Positions 8,461 to 17,641 of a DNA stretch of 64,000 bases are shown piece by piece. Numbering within the stretch: the stretch's first letter is position 1; each line of letters starts with the position of its first letter. Under the pieces are notes generated by a model, which searched no databases, was not told the origin of the DNA, and saw only the letters and a program-made list of their open reading frames with translations. Origin of the DNA: Faecalicoccus acidiformans (GTDB lineage: Bacteria > Bacillota_I > Bacilli_A > Erysipelotrichales > Erysipelotrichaceae); NCBI RefSeq assembly GCF_014202635.1, contig NZ_JACHHD010000011.1, positions 1-64,000 of the forward strand, in the 5' to 3' direction. A program made the position numbers and the translations under genes.

Positions 8461-9111
8461 CTACTTCTCCTTTGCCTTTTCTTTAGCGTCTAAATGCGTT
8501 TTGTAAGCACCCACGGCAGCCGCTAAACACGCAAATGTGATAAAAGCACCTACCGGTGAACCGAAAAGACTAATTGTAAAATCTTCCGGAAACAATGACA
8601 AATCCAAAATCACTTGAGCCGTATTAAATGGGTTTGTTATCAAAATACCTCCAGTCGATAAGACTTCACGAATCACTGACATAGAAAGTACAGCCAACGT
8701 ATAGCCGCATCCCATGCCGATGCCATCTAACGCACTGTCAAACACTCCATTTTTACTCGCAAAACTTTCTGCACGTCCAAGAATGATGCAGTTTACAACG
8801 ATCAGGGGAATGAAAACACCTAGACTTTCATTCAATGCAGGAGCAAACGCTTGGATCAACATTTGAATAATTGTAACCAGCGTTGCGATGATCACGATAT
8901 AAACCGGTATACGAATCTCATCCGGTGTAATTTTACGAATCATAGAGATGATCACATTTGACATCGTCAAGACGATAATAACGGAAACTCCCATACCGAT
9001 CGCATTATTGATGCTTGTCGTAATCGCTAATGTGGAACAGATTCCCAAAAACAGTGAAAATACCGGGTTGTCTTTGATCAATCCGTTTTTAAAATTCTGA
9101 ATTCGATTCAT
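8461..9111 (-). CDS. rnfE: Rnf complex subunit E
   Basis: Paralogue and partner of RnfA in the membrane core. Its 216 residues contain six membrane segments, 'NPVFSLFLGICSTLAITTS' near the front and 'PLIVVNCIILGRAE' in the middle, each with the Cys that contributes to the RnfA/E cluster. The start was set at 9111 because GGAGG lies six bases before this ATG; a GTG six bases earlier also opens the frame. It is followed directly by rnfA. Confidence 0.94.
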   Translation of the reverse strand: MNRIQNFKNGLIKDNPVFSLFLGICSTLAITTSINNAIGMGVSVIIVLTMSNVIISMIRKITPDEIRIPVYIVIIATLVTIIQMLIQAFAPALNESLGVFIPLIVVNCIILGRAESFASKNGVFDSALDGIGMGCGYTLAVLSMSVIREVLSTGGILITNPFNTAQVILDLSLFPEDFTISLFGSPVGAFITFACLAAAVGAYKTHLDAKEKAKEK

Positions 9112-9121
9112 AGTCACCCTC

Positions 9122-9634
9122 CTATTTCAACTGCGAAATCGTCTCGGCGGCTTCGTGGATACCATCTACAACCGGTTGTGAACTTACTGTCGCTCCAGAA
9201 ATCGTATCCAATTCACCGTCAGCAAGATTTCCTTCTAAGGATTCTTTAAATGGATCTTCCAAAACTTGTGTTCCTAGACCACTCGTGTCTCCATTAGAAA
9301 TCGCAACAAATTTATCAATCGTTAAATCAATAGAATTGATTGAAACTAAAAAAGTAGTTCCGTCTTTGTATCCGGGAACGCTCATATTAAAAATATAAAG
9401 ATCATTATATTTATAAATTTTATTGATCGTTGTGGATTCAAGATCGGATATATCGACTGCTTCAAAAGACGAAGTATCCGCATCCGGATACATTTCCAAT
9501 AAAGATTCTTGTTCTTGTCTTTCGTTGTTTTTAGCTATAACCGGTTCAGTGATCTCATTAAAGAATGCTAAAGCGCCACCGGCCAATACAGAGACTATCG
9601 CAAGGAATAATGTCAGATGTAATATTTTTTTCAT
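9122..9634 (-). CDS. rnfG: Rnf complex subunit G, covalent FMN carrier
   Basis: Single-helix subunit (residues about 4-26) with an extracytoplasmic FMN-binding domain. The flavinylation motif 'SGATVSS' is near residue 145, where ApbE links FMN to the Thr; the preceding 'LDT' and following 'VVDGIHEA' are typical. 170 residues, slightly shorter than average. It overlaps rnfD by 4 bases (ATGA). The divergent apbE gene supplies the flavin transferase. Confidence 0.94.
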   Translation of the reverse strand: MKKILHLTLFLAIVSVLAGGALAFFNEITEPVIAKNNERQEQESLLEMYPDADTSSFEAVDISDLESTTINKIYKYNDLYIFNMSVPGYKDGTTFLVSINSIDLTIDKFVAISNGDTSGLGTQVLEDPFKESLEGNLADGELDTISGATVSSQPVVDGIHEAAETISQLK

Positions 9635-10779
9635 AGATCTGCCTCCTGTGTGATATAAGCTGTAGTTGATGAAGATTCTACCGATGTCACAGGTTCAATC
9701 GAGCTTGCAGCATAGAAAGTGATCGCAAGACCAATAACTCCCAAGCAAAATGAAATCATATATGCTTTCTTCTTGATATCAAGTTGTTTTCCATCCAATG
9801 CATTTTCAATCATTGGAGTAAACATGTTCATCAACAAGATTGAATACAAGCATCCCTCTGGAAGATTCGCTTTCAAACGTAATAATACAGTGATGATGGC
9901 TGCGCCTAAAGCAAAGATCACACGACCTTGTGCACTGGTTGGCGAAGTCACAGGATCTGTTAACATAAATACGGCACCAAAAACAATACCTCCAGTAACC
10001 ATATGCAGACATGGATACCAGATAAATCCAGGGATACCATGATAAGCATCGATACCGCTCAATAAAGCAACAACGGCAGTCATGATAAAAATAGATCCCA
10101 GATACACAACCGGTACTCGCCAATCAATGATCTTTCTTGCCGCAAACCAAACACCTATCAAAAGAATCGCAATTGTAAATGTTTCTCCTAAAGCTCCATC
10201 ATAGAAACCAAGAGCTAAATTTCCAAATCCACCAAATTGATCTAAGAAAGAATCTAGAGCATTACTTGAGGCAGGAAGCCAATTGAAGGAATTAGCCAGT
10301 GTTGTTGTTGGTGTAGCTCCCGTTGTAATACCATTAGTTGCTGCCCCTGTAAATGCGGCAAAGATCACAGCACGACCAACTCCCGCTGGATTAAAGATAT
10401 TCTGACCGAAACCTCCAAAAAGAAGCTTTCCAAAAACAATCGCAAAGATCGTAGCAACGATCAAGGCATAACAAGTCATAGTGACAGGTACCATCAATGT
10501 TAAAATGATGCTGGTAACCCATCCGAAAGAAGTTTTCAAGTATTCAATCGGATTTTTCTTGTAGATCTTGGCGAAGATAGATTCACAAATAATCATTGTC
10601 ACCAAAGAACTGATCAATAAAAGAATCACGTGCATCAAATATGCACTGCCATAAGTTGTTGCATAATAATAACAAGATAAACAAAACAACAGCATAAGAC
10701 CCAGCGTGAGTTCAGCCATGATCTTTTGTGTCGTCAAGCGTCCTTTTAAACTAGGACTCACATGAAAATTAAACTTCAT
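9631..10779 (-). CDS. rnfD: Rnf complex subunit D
   Basis: Integral membrane subunit, 382 residues, with about nine to ten hydrophobic helices. The segment 'NGITTGATPTTTL' near 150-162 matches the region where RnfD carries its covalently bound FMN on a Thr (T-G-A-T). The subunit forms the ion path with RnfA and RnfE. It follows rnfC by 10 bases. Confidence 0.94.
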   Translation of the reverse strand: MKFNFHVSPSLKGRLTTQKIMAELTLGLMLLFCLSCYYYATTYGSAYLMHVILLLISSLVTMIICESIFAKIYKKNPIEYLKTSFGWVTSIILTLMVPVTMTCYALIVATIFAIVFGKLLFGGFGQNIFNPAGVGRAVIFAAFTGAATNGITTGATPTTTLANSFNWLPASSNALDSFLDQFGGFGNLALGFYDGALGETFTIAILLIGVWFAARKIIDWRVPVVYLGSIFIMTAVVALLSGIDAYHGIPGFIWYPCLHMVTGGIVFGAVFMLTDPVTSPTSAQGRVIFALGAAIITVLLRLKANLPEGCLYSILLMNMFTPMIENALDGKQLDIKKKAYMISFCLGVIGLAITFYAASSIEPVTSVESSSTTAYITQEADL

Positions 10780-10789
10780 CCTTTACACC

Positions 10790-12088
10790 TCACGCTTTTT
10801 TCTTTTTTAAAGAAACGATTCTCTTCGCTTTCCGAACGTTCTCTGTAACATCAATGTGGCTTGGACAAACATAAGTACATAGTCCGCATTCGATACAGCT
10901 CAATGCCCCACGTTTTTCCATCTCTTCTGCATTTCCCATTTTAACTGCCATAGAGATGCGCACCGGCTGTAAACCGCTAGGACAGTGATCACTGCATCGT
11001 CCGCAACGCAAACAAGCAATTTCATCATCTTCCACATGTTTTAAAACCGTGATGGCATTAGTGGCTCTGTCAACGACAAACTGATCATTTACAATCGTTT
11101 TTCCCATCATAGGACCACCTGCAATCAAACGAACGCTATCCGAAGTATATCCTTGACAAGCTGAGATCAATTCAGCGACTGGTGTACCAACAGGGCATAC
11201 AATATTGTGCGGTTCTTTAATTCCGTCTCCGGAAACAGTAACCGTTTTTTGATAGATTGCATCTCCATCTTCAAAAGCATCCGCAACTGCCATAGCCGTT
11301 GAAGCATTTGAAATAATAGCGCCTGCTTCTCCAGGGAGACGATCATATTCTTTATGCAAAATCTCGCGAACCAAAACACGTTCCCAACCCATTGGATAAA
11401 CATCCGGAACGGAACGAACAGAGATTCCATCTTTCGATTGCAAATGGCTTTGTACAGCCTGGATCCAATCCGGATGTGTTTTTTTGATTGCAATGTAAAC
11501 ATTAGAAACATTGGCCATCTTCTTGAGAATCTCGCACCCTAAAACCAGGCGAGAAACATTTTGCATGGTATGGGCATAATCGGCCGTGATATAAGGTTCA
11601 CATTCAACAGCGTTAATAATCACGCATTCCATACCCTCTGTTTTTTGGTATTTGATATAGGCTGGAAATCCGGCTCCACCAAGACCGACGATTCCAGCTT
11701 GTTTTATTTGTTCTACACATTCTTCATGAGATGCAGACCGATAATCTAAAGGTTTCAAAGCCTGAATCTTATTCTGAGAATCTGACAATTCGATCACCAT
11801 ATGATCGATTGGCTTTAAACTAGCGCTCATTCGCTTTTTCAGCCCACGATAAAATCCGCTGACGCTAGAATAGATTGGAACAAAAAATCCAGAACGAGTG
11901 ATAGCTAATTTTGTACCAATCTCAACTTTATCTCCTTCCTGGACTAAAACTTCAAGATCTGTATTAGCTCCGGCTGCTAAAGGAATATAAACTTCCTTCG
12001 ATGGCGAAACATGTAGGATCTCTTTTTTATCTGTCAAATCTTTATGACCCGGAATAAAGTGGTGCATCGGGCCAAGAAACAATGACAT
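10790..12088 (-). CDS. rnfC: Rnf complex subunit C, NADH-binding
   Basis: Cytoplasmic subunit that exchanges electrons with NAD. It carries 'GLGGAGFPAYIK' (the glycine-rich NADH/FMN site shared with the NuoF fold) in the first half, and near the C-terminus two 4Fe-4S motifs, 'CLRCGRCSDHCP' and 'CIECGLCTYVCP'. It is the short form of about 432 residues usual in Clostridia, without the long C-terminal tail of proteobacterial RnfC. AGGAGG seven bases before the ATG at 12088 supports this start over the ATG six bases earlier. First gene of the operon, divergent from apbE. Confidence 0.96.
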   Translation of the reverse strand: MSLFLGPMHHFIPGHKDLTDKKEILHVSPSKEVYIPLAAGANTDLEVLVQEGDKVEIGTKLAITRSGFFVPIYSSVSGFYRGLKKRMSASLKPIDHMVIELSDSQNKIQALKPLDYRSASHEECVEQIKQAGIVGLGGAGFPAYIKYQKTEGMECVIINAVECEPYITADYAHTMQNVSRLVLGCEILKKMANVSNVYIAIKKTHPDWIQAVQSHLQSKDGISVRSVPDVYPMGWERVLVREILHKEYDRLPGEAGAIISNASTAMAVADAFEDGDAIYQKTVTVSGDGIKEPHNIVCPVGTPVAELISACQGYTSDSVRLIAGGPMMGKTIVNDQFVVDRATNAITVLKHVEDDEIACLRCGRCSDHCPSGLQPVRISMAVKMGNAEEMEKRGALSCIECGLCTYVCPSHIDVTENVRKAKRIVSLKKKKA

Positions 12089-12195
12089 TGTCATCCCTCC
12101 TCAAACAAAAATCACTCCTTGATATTTTATGCCTTTTAAATACGAACTTCAAGCTCTTTCCAAAGAACCTGATAACAGGAGAAGAATAGAATCCA

Positions 12196-12224
12196 TAGAC
12201 AATTTGAAAGCTTTTTTTTATAAT
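12196..12224 (+). promoter_or_regulatory. Promoter of apbE; start point predicted at the ATG
   Basis: TAGACA (12196-12201), exactly 17 bases, then TATAAT (12219-12224). The apbE ATG is at 12231, six bases after the -10, so transcription should begin at about the A of the start codon. No Shine-Dalgarno sequence lies in those six bases (ACTCCC). Confidence 0.65.
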
Positions 12225-12230
12225 ACTCCC

Positions 12231-13343
12231 ATGAATAAAAATCATTCTGTACGGAGTTGGATACTCATTTCGATTTGTTTTTTTATTTTAATCGCAAGCA
12301 TCTCTTATTATTTATCAAATGCAAGCTCAAAAAACAGCACTTCGCAACAAATCACCTTTACTGATGTAGGATTTGATACGGCCATTACTTTCGAAGCAAA
12401 TTGTTCTAAATCTGATTTTGATCGGTATGCATCGATCGTCTCTGAAACTTTTCAATATTACAATCAACTTTTTGACCAGTATCATTCTTATGACGACATC
12501 AATAATGTATATACGATCAATCACAGTGCTTATTCTGAAGCTGTTGCGATTGATTCTGAATTAAAGTCTTTGATTCAAACCGCGATGGATTTTAATGAAA
12601 TTAACAGTAATTTTGATTGTACGCAAGGAGATTTGTTAGATCTTTGGCATTCTTATCGTGAAGAAGGCTTAACATTAAATGCCGATGGAAAAGATGGAGA
12701 GTTGCCCAGCGATACAGAAATTCAAAATGCGCTACAGCATGGCGGTAACGACAAAGTGATTCTCCAGGGCGAAACAATTCAGTTCTCAGATCCGGACACA
12801 AAAATAGATCTTGGAGGAATAGCCAAAGGTTACGCCACACAAAAAGTAAAGGAACGTTTGGAAGAAGAAGGATGCAGCGAAGGCTATATCAATGCTGGCG
12901 GAAATGTTGTTTTGATTGGAAACAAAGACCAGGAGCCATGGAAAATAGGAGTCAAAGATCCGGATCATGAATCCTCTTTGATCGAAGTAACATCACAAAA
13001 TCCCAAAGCGTTTGTGACAAGCGGCGACTATCAGAGATATTACATAGCAGATAATCAGGTGTACAGTCACATCATTGACCCTGATACCGGCTATCCGCCT
13101 GTATATCATCGCAGTGTTACTGTCATCTGTGAAGACAGTACGTTAGCCGATTTATTAAGCACTGCATTATTTTGTATGTCCCTTAAAGATGGAAAAGCAT
13201 TTTTATCCGAATACTATCCGGAGGTTCAAGCGATTTGGATTGACAACATCTCAAATGACGCAGAACAGCCCATACTGCAAACTAAAGATTATAACATCTA
13301 TGCAACAGATAACTGCAAAGACCAAATTGATTTAATTCAATAA
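12231..13343 (+). CDS. apbE: FAD:protein FMN transferase ApbE
   Basis: Extracytoplasmic enzyme that attaches FMN from FAD to Thr of RnfG and RnfD; the gene stands back to back with rnfC. An N-terminal membrane helix (about 10-29 from the chosen start) is followed by the ApbE fold. Motifs include 'YNQLFDQYHSYDDINNV', 'IDLGGIAKGYATQ' (nucleotide-binding), 'GYINAGGNV', and 'SHIIDPDTGYPP' with the metal-binding region. The frame opens at 12129, but the ATG at 12231 gives a normal signal anchor and lies directly behind a good promoter. It has no ribosome site, so a leaderless message is likely. Confidence 0.93.
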   Translation: MNKNHSVRSWILISICFFILIASISYYLSNASSKNSTSQQITFTDVGFDTAITFEANCSKSDFDRYASIVSETFQYYNQLFDQYHSYDDINNVYTINHSAYSEAVAIDSELKSLIQTAMDFNEINSNFDCTQGDLLDLWHSYREEGLTLNADGKDGELPSDTEIQNALQHGGNDKVILQGETIQFSDPDTKIDLGGIAKGYATQKVKERLEEEGCSEGYINAGGNVVLIGNKDQEPWKIGVKDPDHESSLIEVTSQNPKAFVTSGDYQRYYIADNQVYSHIIDPDTGYPPVYHRSVTVICEDSTLADLLSTALFCMSLKDGKAFLSEYYPEVQAIWIDNISNDAEQPILQTKDYNIYATDNCKDQIDLIQ

Positions 13344-13380
13344 AAAAACCGCAGCAAGTTTTTGATCTTGCTGCGATTTT
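13344..13380. terminator. Bidirectional terminator, apbE / ileS
   Basis: CGCAGCAAG (13350-13358) pairs with CTTGCTGCG (13367-13375), with A-rich flank on the left and TTTTT on the right, so it works on both strands between two convergent genes. Confidence 0.85.
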
Positions 13381-13384
13381 TATT

Positions 13385-16111
13385 CTAAGAATTCAAGATC
13401 TGATGACAACGATCACACAATCCATCTTCATTTTCACTGGTCGTATAATTCCAGCAGCGAGGGCATGCATGACCCTGTGCATGTTCAACTTTAACACCAC
13501 AGAATTCGTATGAATTCAATTCTTCATCTGAATAGTCAAACTGAGAAACAATGAGCCACTGCTCTGGCTTCTTCAAAATCTCATTCATGATGCCACGAGT
13601 ATTCGCGTCCACGTGCACACTCACTTTAGCTTCTAAAGATTTACCGATATCGCCATTGGCCCTCGATTCTTCTAACGCTTTTAAAACATCTTTTCTCACT
13701 TTAAACAAAATATCCATCTTGTCTTTTAAAGCCTGCGAATCAAACGGCAAATCCAATGATTTGAAGGTAGTAAGATGAATCGACTCTGAATCAAATTTCA
13801 TAAAATCATTGATTTCTTCGCAAGTATGACAAAGAATAGGTGCCCAAAGTCTCGTTAAAACATCGATGGCATGATACAGTACGGTTTGTACTTGTCTTCT
13901 TTGTGGATCTTCCAACTTTTCAATGTACAAAATATCTTTTGTATAATCTAAATAATAAGAACTAAGTTCATTTGTCATCAAATTGCTCAAAGTCTGGACA
14001 ACATCGGCAAAGCGATACTCTTTGTATGCTTTTTCACAGCTTTGAACCACATCGTTCAAACGAACTAAGATATATTGATTTAACGGCTCTAATTGATCAA
14101 AAGGTAAGCAATCATCTTTGCTGAAAGTATGATCATCTAAATTGGCCATCAAGAAACGGAATGTGTTACGAACTTTACGGTAATTTTCACTCACTTGTTT
14201 CAAAATGTTTTGTCCCATGGAGCAATCTGCCTGATAATCTACACTGGATGCCCATAAGCGCAAAATATCGGCACCATATTTTTTCGTGATCTCACTAGGG
14301 GCCACAGCATTCCACTGCGATTTAGACATTTTAACGCCTTTTTCATCCATGACGAATCCATGAGATAAAACTTCTTTATATGGAGCTTTCCCATAAACAG
14401 CCGTTCCAACGATCAAGGACGAGTTGAACCATCCTCGGTATTGATCAGATCCTTCAAAATACAAATCTACAGGATAATCATATCCGCGTTCAACCATACA
14501 CCCTGTATGCGAAGATCCAGAATCAAACCAGACATCCATAGTATCCGTTTCTTTCTTGAAAATTCCATTTGGAGAATGCTCGTTCGTATACCCTTCCGGA
14601 ACCAAATCCTTGGCTTCTCTTTCAAACCATACATTCGAACCATATTGTCCAACTAATTCAGCTACATGATCAAAGATTGCATTATCCATCAATGGTGTAC
14701 CATCTTCTCCGTAGATGATCGGGATCGGAACACCCCAAGCGCGCTGTCTAGAAATGCACCAGTCACCACGATCAGCAATCATATTATGCATGCGGCCTTC
14801 CCCCCACGCAGGAACCCAGTGAATGGAGTGGATCTGATCTAAAAGCTGATCGCGAATCTTATCAATAGAAGCAAACCATTGCGTAGTGGCACGGAAAATA
14901 ATAGGCTTCTTTGTACGCCAGTCATGAGGATAAGAGTGAGTAATGAATGTTAGATTCAATAAATAACCTAACTCATCTAATTTCATCGTGACTGTCTTAT
15001 TTGCATCTTCTACATATTGTCCTGCTAACCATTCGCCGCAGTCTTCCATCATGCGACCTTGTTCATCGACATTACAATAAACCGGTAAATGATAACGCAT
15101 ACCTGTATTAAAATCGTCTTCACCAAAAGCAGGAGCCGTATGAACACAACCAGTTCCGGCATCTGCAGTAACGTAATCAGCTAACATTAAGAGACTCTCT
15201 CGTTCTGGATACAATGGATGCGTACAAGTAATGAATTCAAATTCAGAACCTTTGAAAGTTTTAACGATTTGATAATTTTTACATTCGAACTTTTCACAAA
15301 GAGAATCCACAAGTTCTTCCAACATAACGAGTTTTCCCTTTTCTGTATCGACCAGAGCATACGTCATATCTGGATGAACACAGATTCCCAAGTTACCTGG
15401 AATTGTCCATGGTGTCGTCGTCCAAATCACAAAATATGTGTCTTGGTCTAAGACTCCTTTTCCGTCTTTAACTTGAAATTTAACATAAATCGTCGGTGAT
15501 TTGATATCTTTGTATTCAACTTCAGCTTCCGCCAAGGCTGACTCGCTGCTTGGTGACCAATAGACTGGTTTTAAGCCTTTATAGATCAAACCTTTCATGG
15601 CCATATCTGCAAAGATTTGAATCTGGTGTTTTTCAAAATCTTTTTGAAGAGTGATATAAGGGTGATCATAGTCCCCGATAGAACCCAATGATAAAAAACC
15701 TTTTTTCTGTTTTTCAACTTGCTCCATCGCAAAGTCATAACAAATTTTACGGAATTCAGCAATACCGATTTTTTTACGATCATATCCTAATTTCGTAACA
15801 GCCGTTTCAATAGGAAGTCCATGCGTATCCCACCCGGGAATATAAGGGACTTTCTCGCCCATCATAAAATGAGATTTGTTGATAACATCTTTTAAGATCT
15901 TGTTTAAGGCATGACCCAAATGGATATCCCCATTGGCATAGGGAGGGCCATCATGAAGCACAAAGGATTTGGCATCCTTTCTGCGTTCCAACATTTTTTC
16001 ATAAAGCTTTTGGTCTTGCCAACGTTTTTGAAATCCAGGTTCTTTTGTCGGTAATTTTCCACGCATTTCAAAACCGGTTTTAGGCATATGCAAAGTCTGT
16101 TTGTAATCCAT
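13385..16111 (-). CDS. ileS: Isoleucine-tRNA ligase
   Basis: Class I aminoacyl-tRNA synthetase charging tRNA-Ile, with an editing domain against valine. It shows the HIGH motif in 'PPYANGDIHLGHAL', KMSKS in 'GVKMSKSQWN', and a C-terminal zinc ribbon 'CPRCWNY...CDRCHQ'. The start was set at the second of two adjacent ATGs, five bases after AAGGAGG; the 20 codons upstream belong to the leader. 908 residues is usual for the bacterial type. Regulated by the T-box leader upstream, which reads tRNA-Ile charging. Confidence 0.98.
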   Translation of the reverse strand: MDYKQTLHMPKTGFEMRGKLPTKEPGFQKRWQDQKLYEKMLERRKDAKSFVLHDGPPYANGDIHLGHALNKILKDVINKSHFMMGEKVPYIPGWDTHGLPIETAVTKLGYDRKKIGIAEFRKICYDFAMEQVEKQKKGFLSLGSIGDYDHPYITLQKDFEKHQIQIFADMAMKGLIYKGLKPVYWSPSSESALAEAEVEYKDIKSPTIYVKFQVKDGKGVLDQDTYFVIWTTTPWTIPGNLGICVHPDMTYALVDTEKGKLVMLEELVDSLCEKFECKNYQIVKTFKGSEFEFITCTHPLYPERESLLMLADYVTADAGTGCVHTAPAFGEDDFNTGMRYHLPVYCNVDEQGRMMEDCGEWLAGQYVEDANKTVTMKLDELGYLLNLTFITHSYPHDWRTKKPIIFRATTQWFASIDKIRDQLLDQIHSIHWVPAWGEGRMHNMIADRGDWCISRQRAWGVPIPIIYGEDGTPLMDNAIFDHVAELVGQYGSNVWFEREAKDLVPEGYTNEHSPNGIFKKETDTMDVWFDSGSSHTGCMVERGYDYPVDLYFEGSDQYRGWFNSSLIVGTAVYGKAPYKEVLSHGFVMDEKGVKMSKSQWNAVAPSEITKKYGADILRLWASSVDYQADCSMGQNILKQVSENYRKVRNTFRFLMANLDDHTFSKDDCLPFDQLEPLNQYILVRLNDVVQSCEKAYKEYRFADVVQTLSNLMTNELSSYYLDYTKDILYIEKLEDPQRRQVQTVLYHAIDVLTRLWAPILCHTCEEINDFMKFDSESIHLTTFKSLDLPFDSQALKDKMDILFKVRKDVLKALEESRANGDIGKSLEAKVSVHVDANTRGIMNEILKKPEQWLIVSQFDYSDEELNSYEFCGVKVEHAQGHACPRCWNYTTSENEDGLCDRCHQILNS

Positions 16112-16128
16112 CATTTCCTCCTTAAAAA

Positions 16129-16345
16129 TAAAAAAACGTCCTCTCCAAGGACGTAAAAAACGCGGTACCACCTTAGTTCACTGATCGATGTCAATGCACC
16201 TCATTTCGATAACGGAATGATCCGGAACCTCTTACTAGATTGCTTCAGAAGTTCAGCTCAGAAGGGATACCAAAACCTTTCCTATGCAGTCATCACACCC
16301 TATCGACTACTCTCTGAATAGGAATTCTGATTTTGACTTGTCTTC
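16129..16345 (-). promoter_or_regulatory. T-box leader of ileS (Ile specifier)
   Basis: The minus strand carries the T-box core AAGGTGGTACCGCG (16161-16176) and then a terminator ACGTCC...GGACGT followed by TTTTTTT (16129-16154). Stem I lies upstream, and the best specifier candidate is ATC (16268-16266) in GGTATCCC. Uncharged tRNA-Ile should pair with specifier and T-box bulge and prevent termination. The element starts just after the ylmH stop. Confidence 0.92.
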
Positions 16346-16353
16346 ATCAAAGC

Positions 16354-17124
16354 CTATTTGTATTTTTCAAACGATAGAATCCACCGATCTTTCTTTGTTT
16401 TAGAAAGAACGCCTAAACAATGAAAGCGCCCGATTCCTCGAATAGAAACGTAATCATTATGGCATAATTGTTCATTATCTTCAAGAATAACATCATTCAA
16501 TTTTACATTTCCCTGATCAATCATTTTCATTGCTTTAGACCTGGAAACATTTGCTAAAGAAGCGACAATGGAATCCATTCGAAATGAAGAGACATTAATT
16601 GTGATCGTTTCAAGAACTTGTGTATTCCATACAAAACTGTAATTTTCTTCAAAAGCGACAGGCGAATGTGCAACATAACGAAGTTCATTTTGGATCCACT
16701 CAGATATTGGCTGCTTGCAAACCAAGGCAATTTCATGATCAGAAACACAGATATCCCCAATTTGATCTCGTTCCAAGCCAAGATTCATTAGAGCACCCAA
16801 AACATCACGGTGAGACAATCGACGCCTGTCATAGGAATACGAGCTAGATAAAATCGAATAATCAAAGTCTGATTCCATTGGTTCGAAAGATATAAAAGCA
16901 TGTTTACGGACTGCTTGATCGTATCCTCCATAAAAAGAAAGAAATAATTGATTCTTTACCAATTGTTTCACGATCTCCTGCTCAGTCGGCGTCAAAAAAG
17001 AGGTCACCGCCGGACGCCGATATCGTATGACCGAATAAATCTGATCTTGGATATGAGCGGCAAAAACTTCATGACCTCTTAAAATATTCGCTCTATTTTT
17101 TAAAATATTATTCGTCGAAATCAT
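16354..17124 (-). CDS. ylmH: YlmH, S4-domain RNA-binding protein
   Basis: Family beside sepF in Gram-positive division clusters; recent work on the family links it to 50S-peptidyl-tRNA quality control. 256 residues: an N-terminal domain with 'VTSFLTPTEQEIVKQL' and 'YGGYDQAVRKHAFISF' (family 'F--P-e-----------F-GGy--AERk'), a middle domain with 'LGLERDQIGDI', and a C-terminal S4 domain about residues 183-245 ('SKAMKMIDQGNVKLND', 'DYVSIRGIGRF'). It overlaps sepF by 17 bases. The divIVA gene that often follows is missing; the ileS leader comes next. Confidence 0.92.
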   Translation of the reverse strand: MISTNNILKNRANILRGHEVFAAHIQDQIYSVIRYRRPAVTSFLTPTEQEIVKQLVKNQLFLSFYGGYDQAVRKHAFISFEPMESDFDYSILSSSYSYDRRRLSHRDVLGALMNLGLERDQIGDICVSDHEIALVCKQPISEWIQNELRYVAHSPVAFEENYSFVWNTQVLETITINVSSFRMDSIVASLANVSRSKAMKMIDQGNVKLNDVILEDNEQLCHNDYVSIRGIGRFHCLGVLSKTKKDRWILSFEKYK

Positions 17125-17545
17125 CTGGATTTCCTAAAGAAATCGTTCCTTGAACTCCAATTTCAGCAGGTGAACACAAAATGACATTTTGACCAATCTT
17201 TTGAATTTTACCATCTAAAGCAAAAACAACACCAGTTAAAAAATCAATGGTACGCTGTGCATAATCACGATCCAATTTGTGCAAATTCACAACAACAGCA
17301 CGACCTTCTTTTAACCGAGTTCCAACTTCTTCTGCCTCACCAAAACTTCTAGGTTCAAATAAAACCATTTTTGTCTTTGTGCTCAAAGTAGCAGAATTTG
17401 TTCTGCTTTTCGGTCTTTCATATCGATTCTGAGGTTCAGCCTCCGTTTCAGTCGACATTGTCTGCGCTACAGGCTGTTCTTCGTATTCTTCTTCATCTGC
17501 GTCAACAGGTGCTACGAAATCTTTTACTTTATCCATAAATCCCAT
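17108..17545 (-). CDS. sepF: Cell division protein SepF
   Basis: FtsZ-binding protein that tethers the Z-ring to the membrane and bundles filaments. It starts MGFMDKVKDFV, a short amphipathic membrane-binding helix, followed by an acidic/polar linker (about 12-60) and the SepF core with 'VVNLHKLDRDYAQRTIDFLTGVVFALDGKIQKIGQNVILCSP'. The ATG at 17545 has AAGGAGG eight bases before it; the frame opens 21 codons earlier without a ribosome site. 145 residues is normal. The following ylmH overlaps it. Confidence 0.95.
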   Translation of the reverse strand: MGFMDKVKDFVAPVDADEEEYEEQPVAQTMSTETEAEPQNRYERPKSRTNSATLSTKTKMVLFEPRSFGEAEEVGTRLKEGRAVVVNLHKLDRDYAQRTIDFLTGVVFALDGKIQKIGQNVILCSPAEIGVQGTISLGNPDDFDE

Positions 17546-17641
17546 GGGTAGTACCTCCTTATCTCCAACATTATAACATAGAATGTAAATTTGAAAAGAA
17601 TAATTCAATGAAATAAAACAGTAATAATGTGTTTGAAATCG

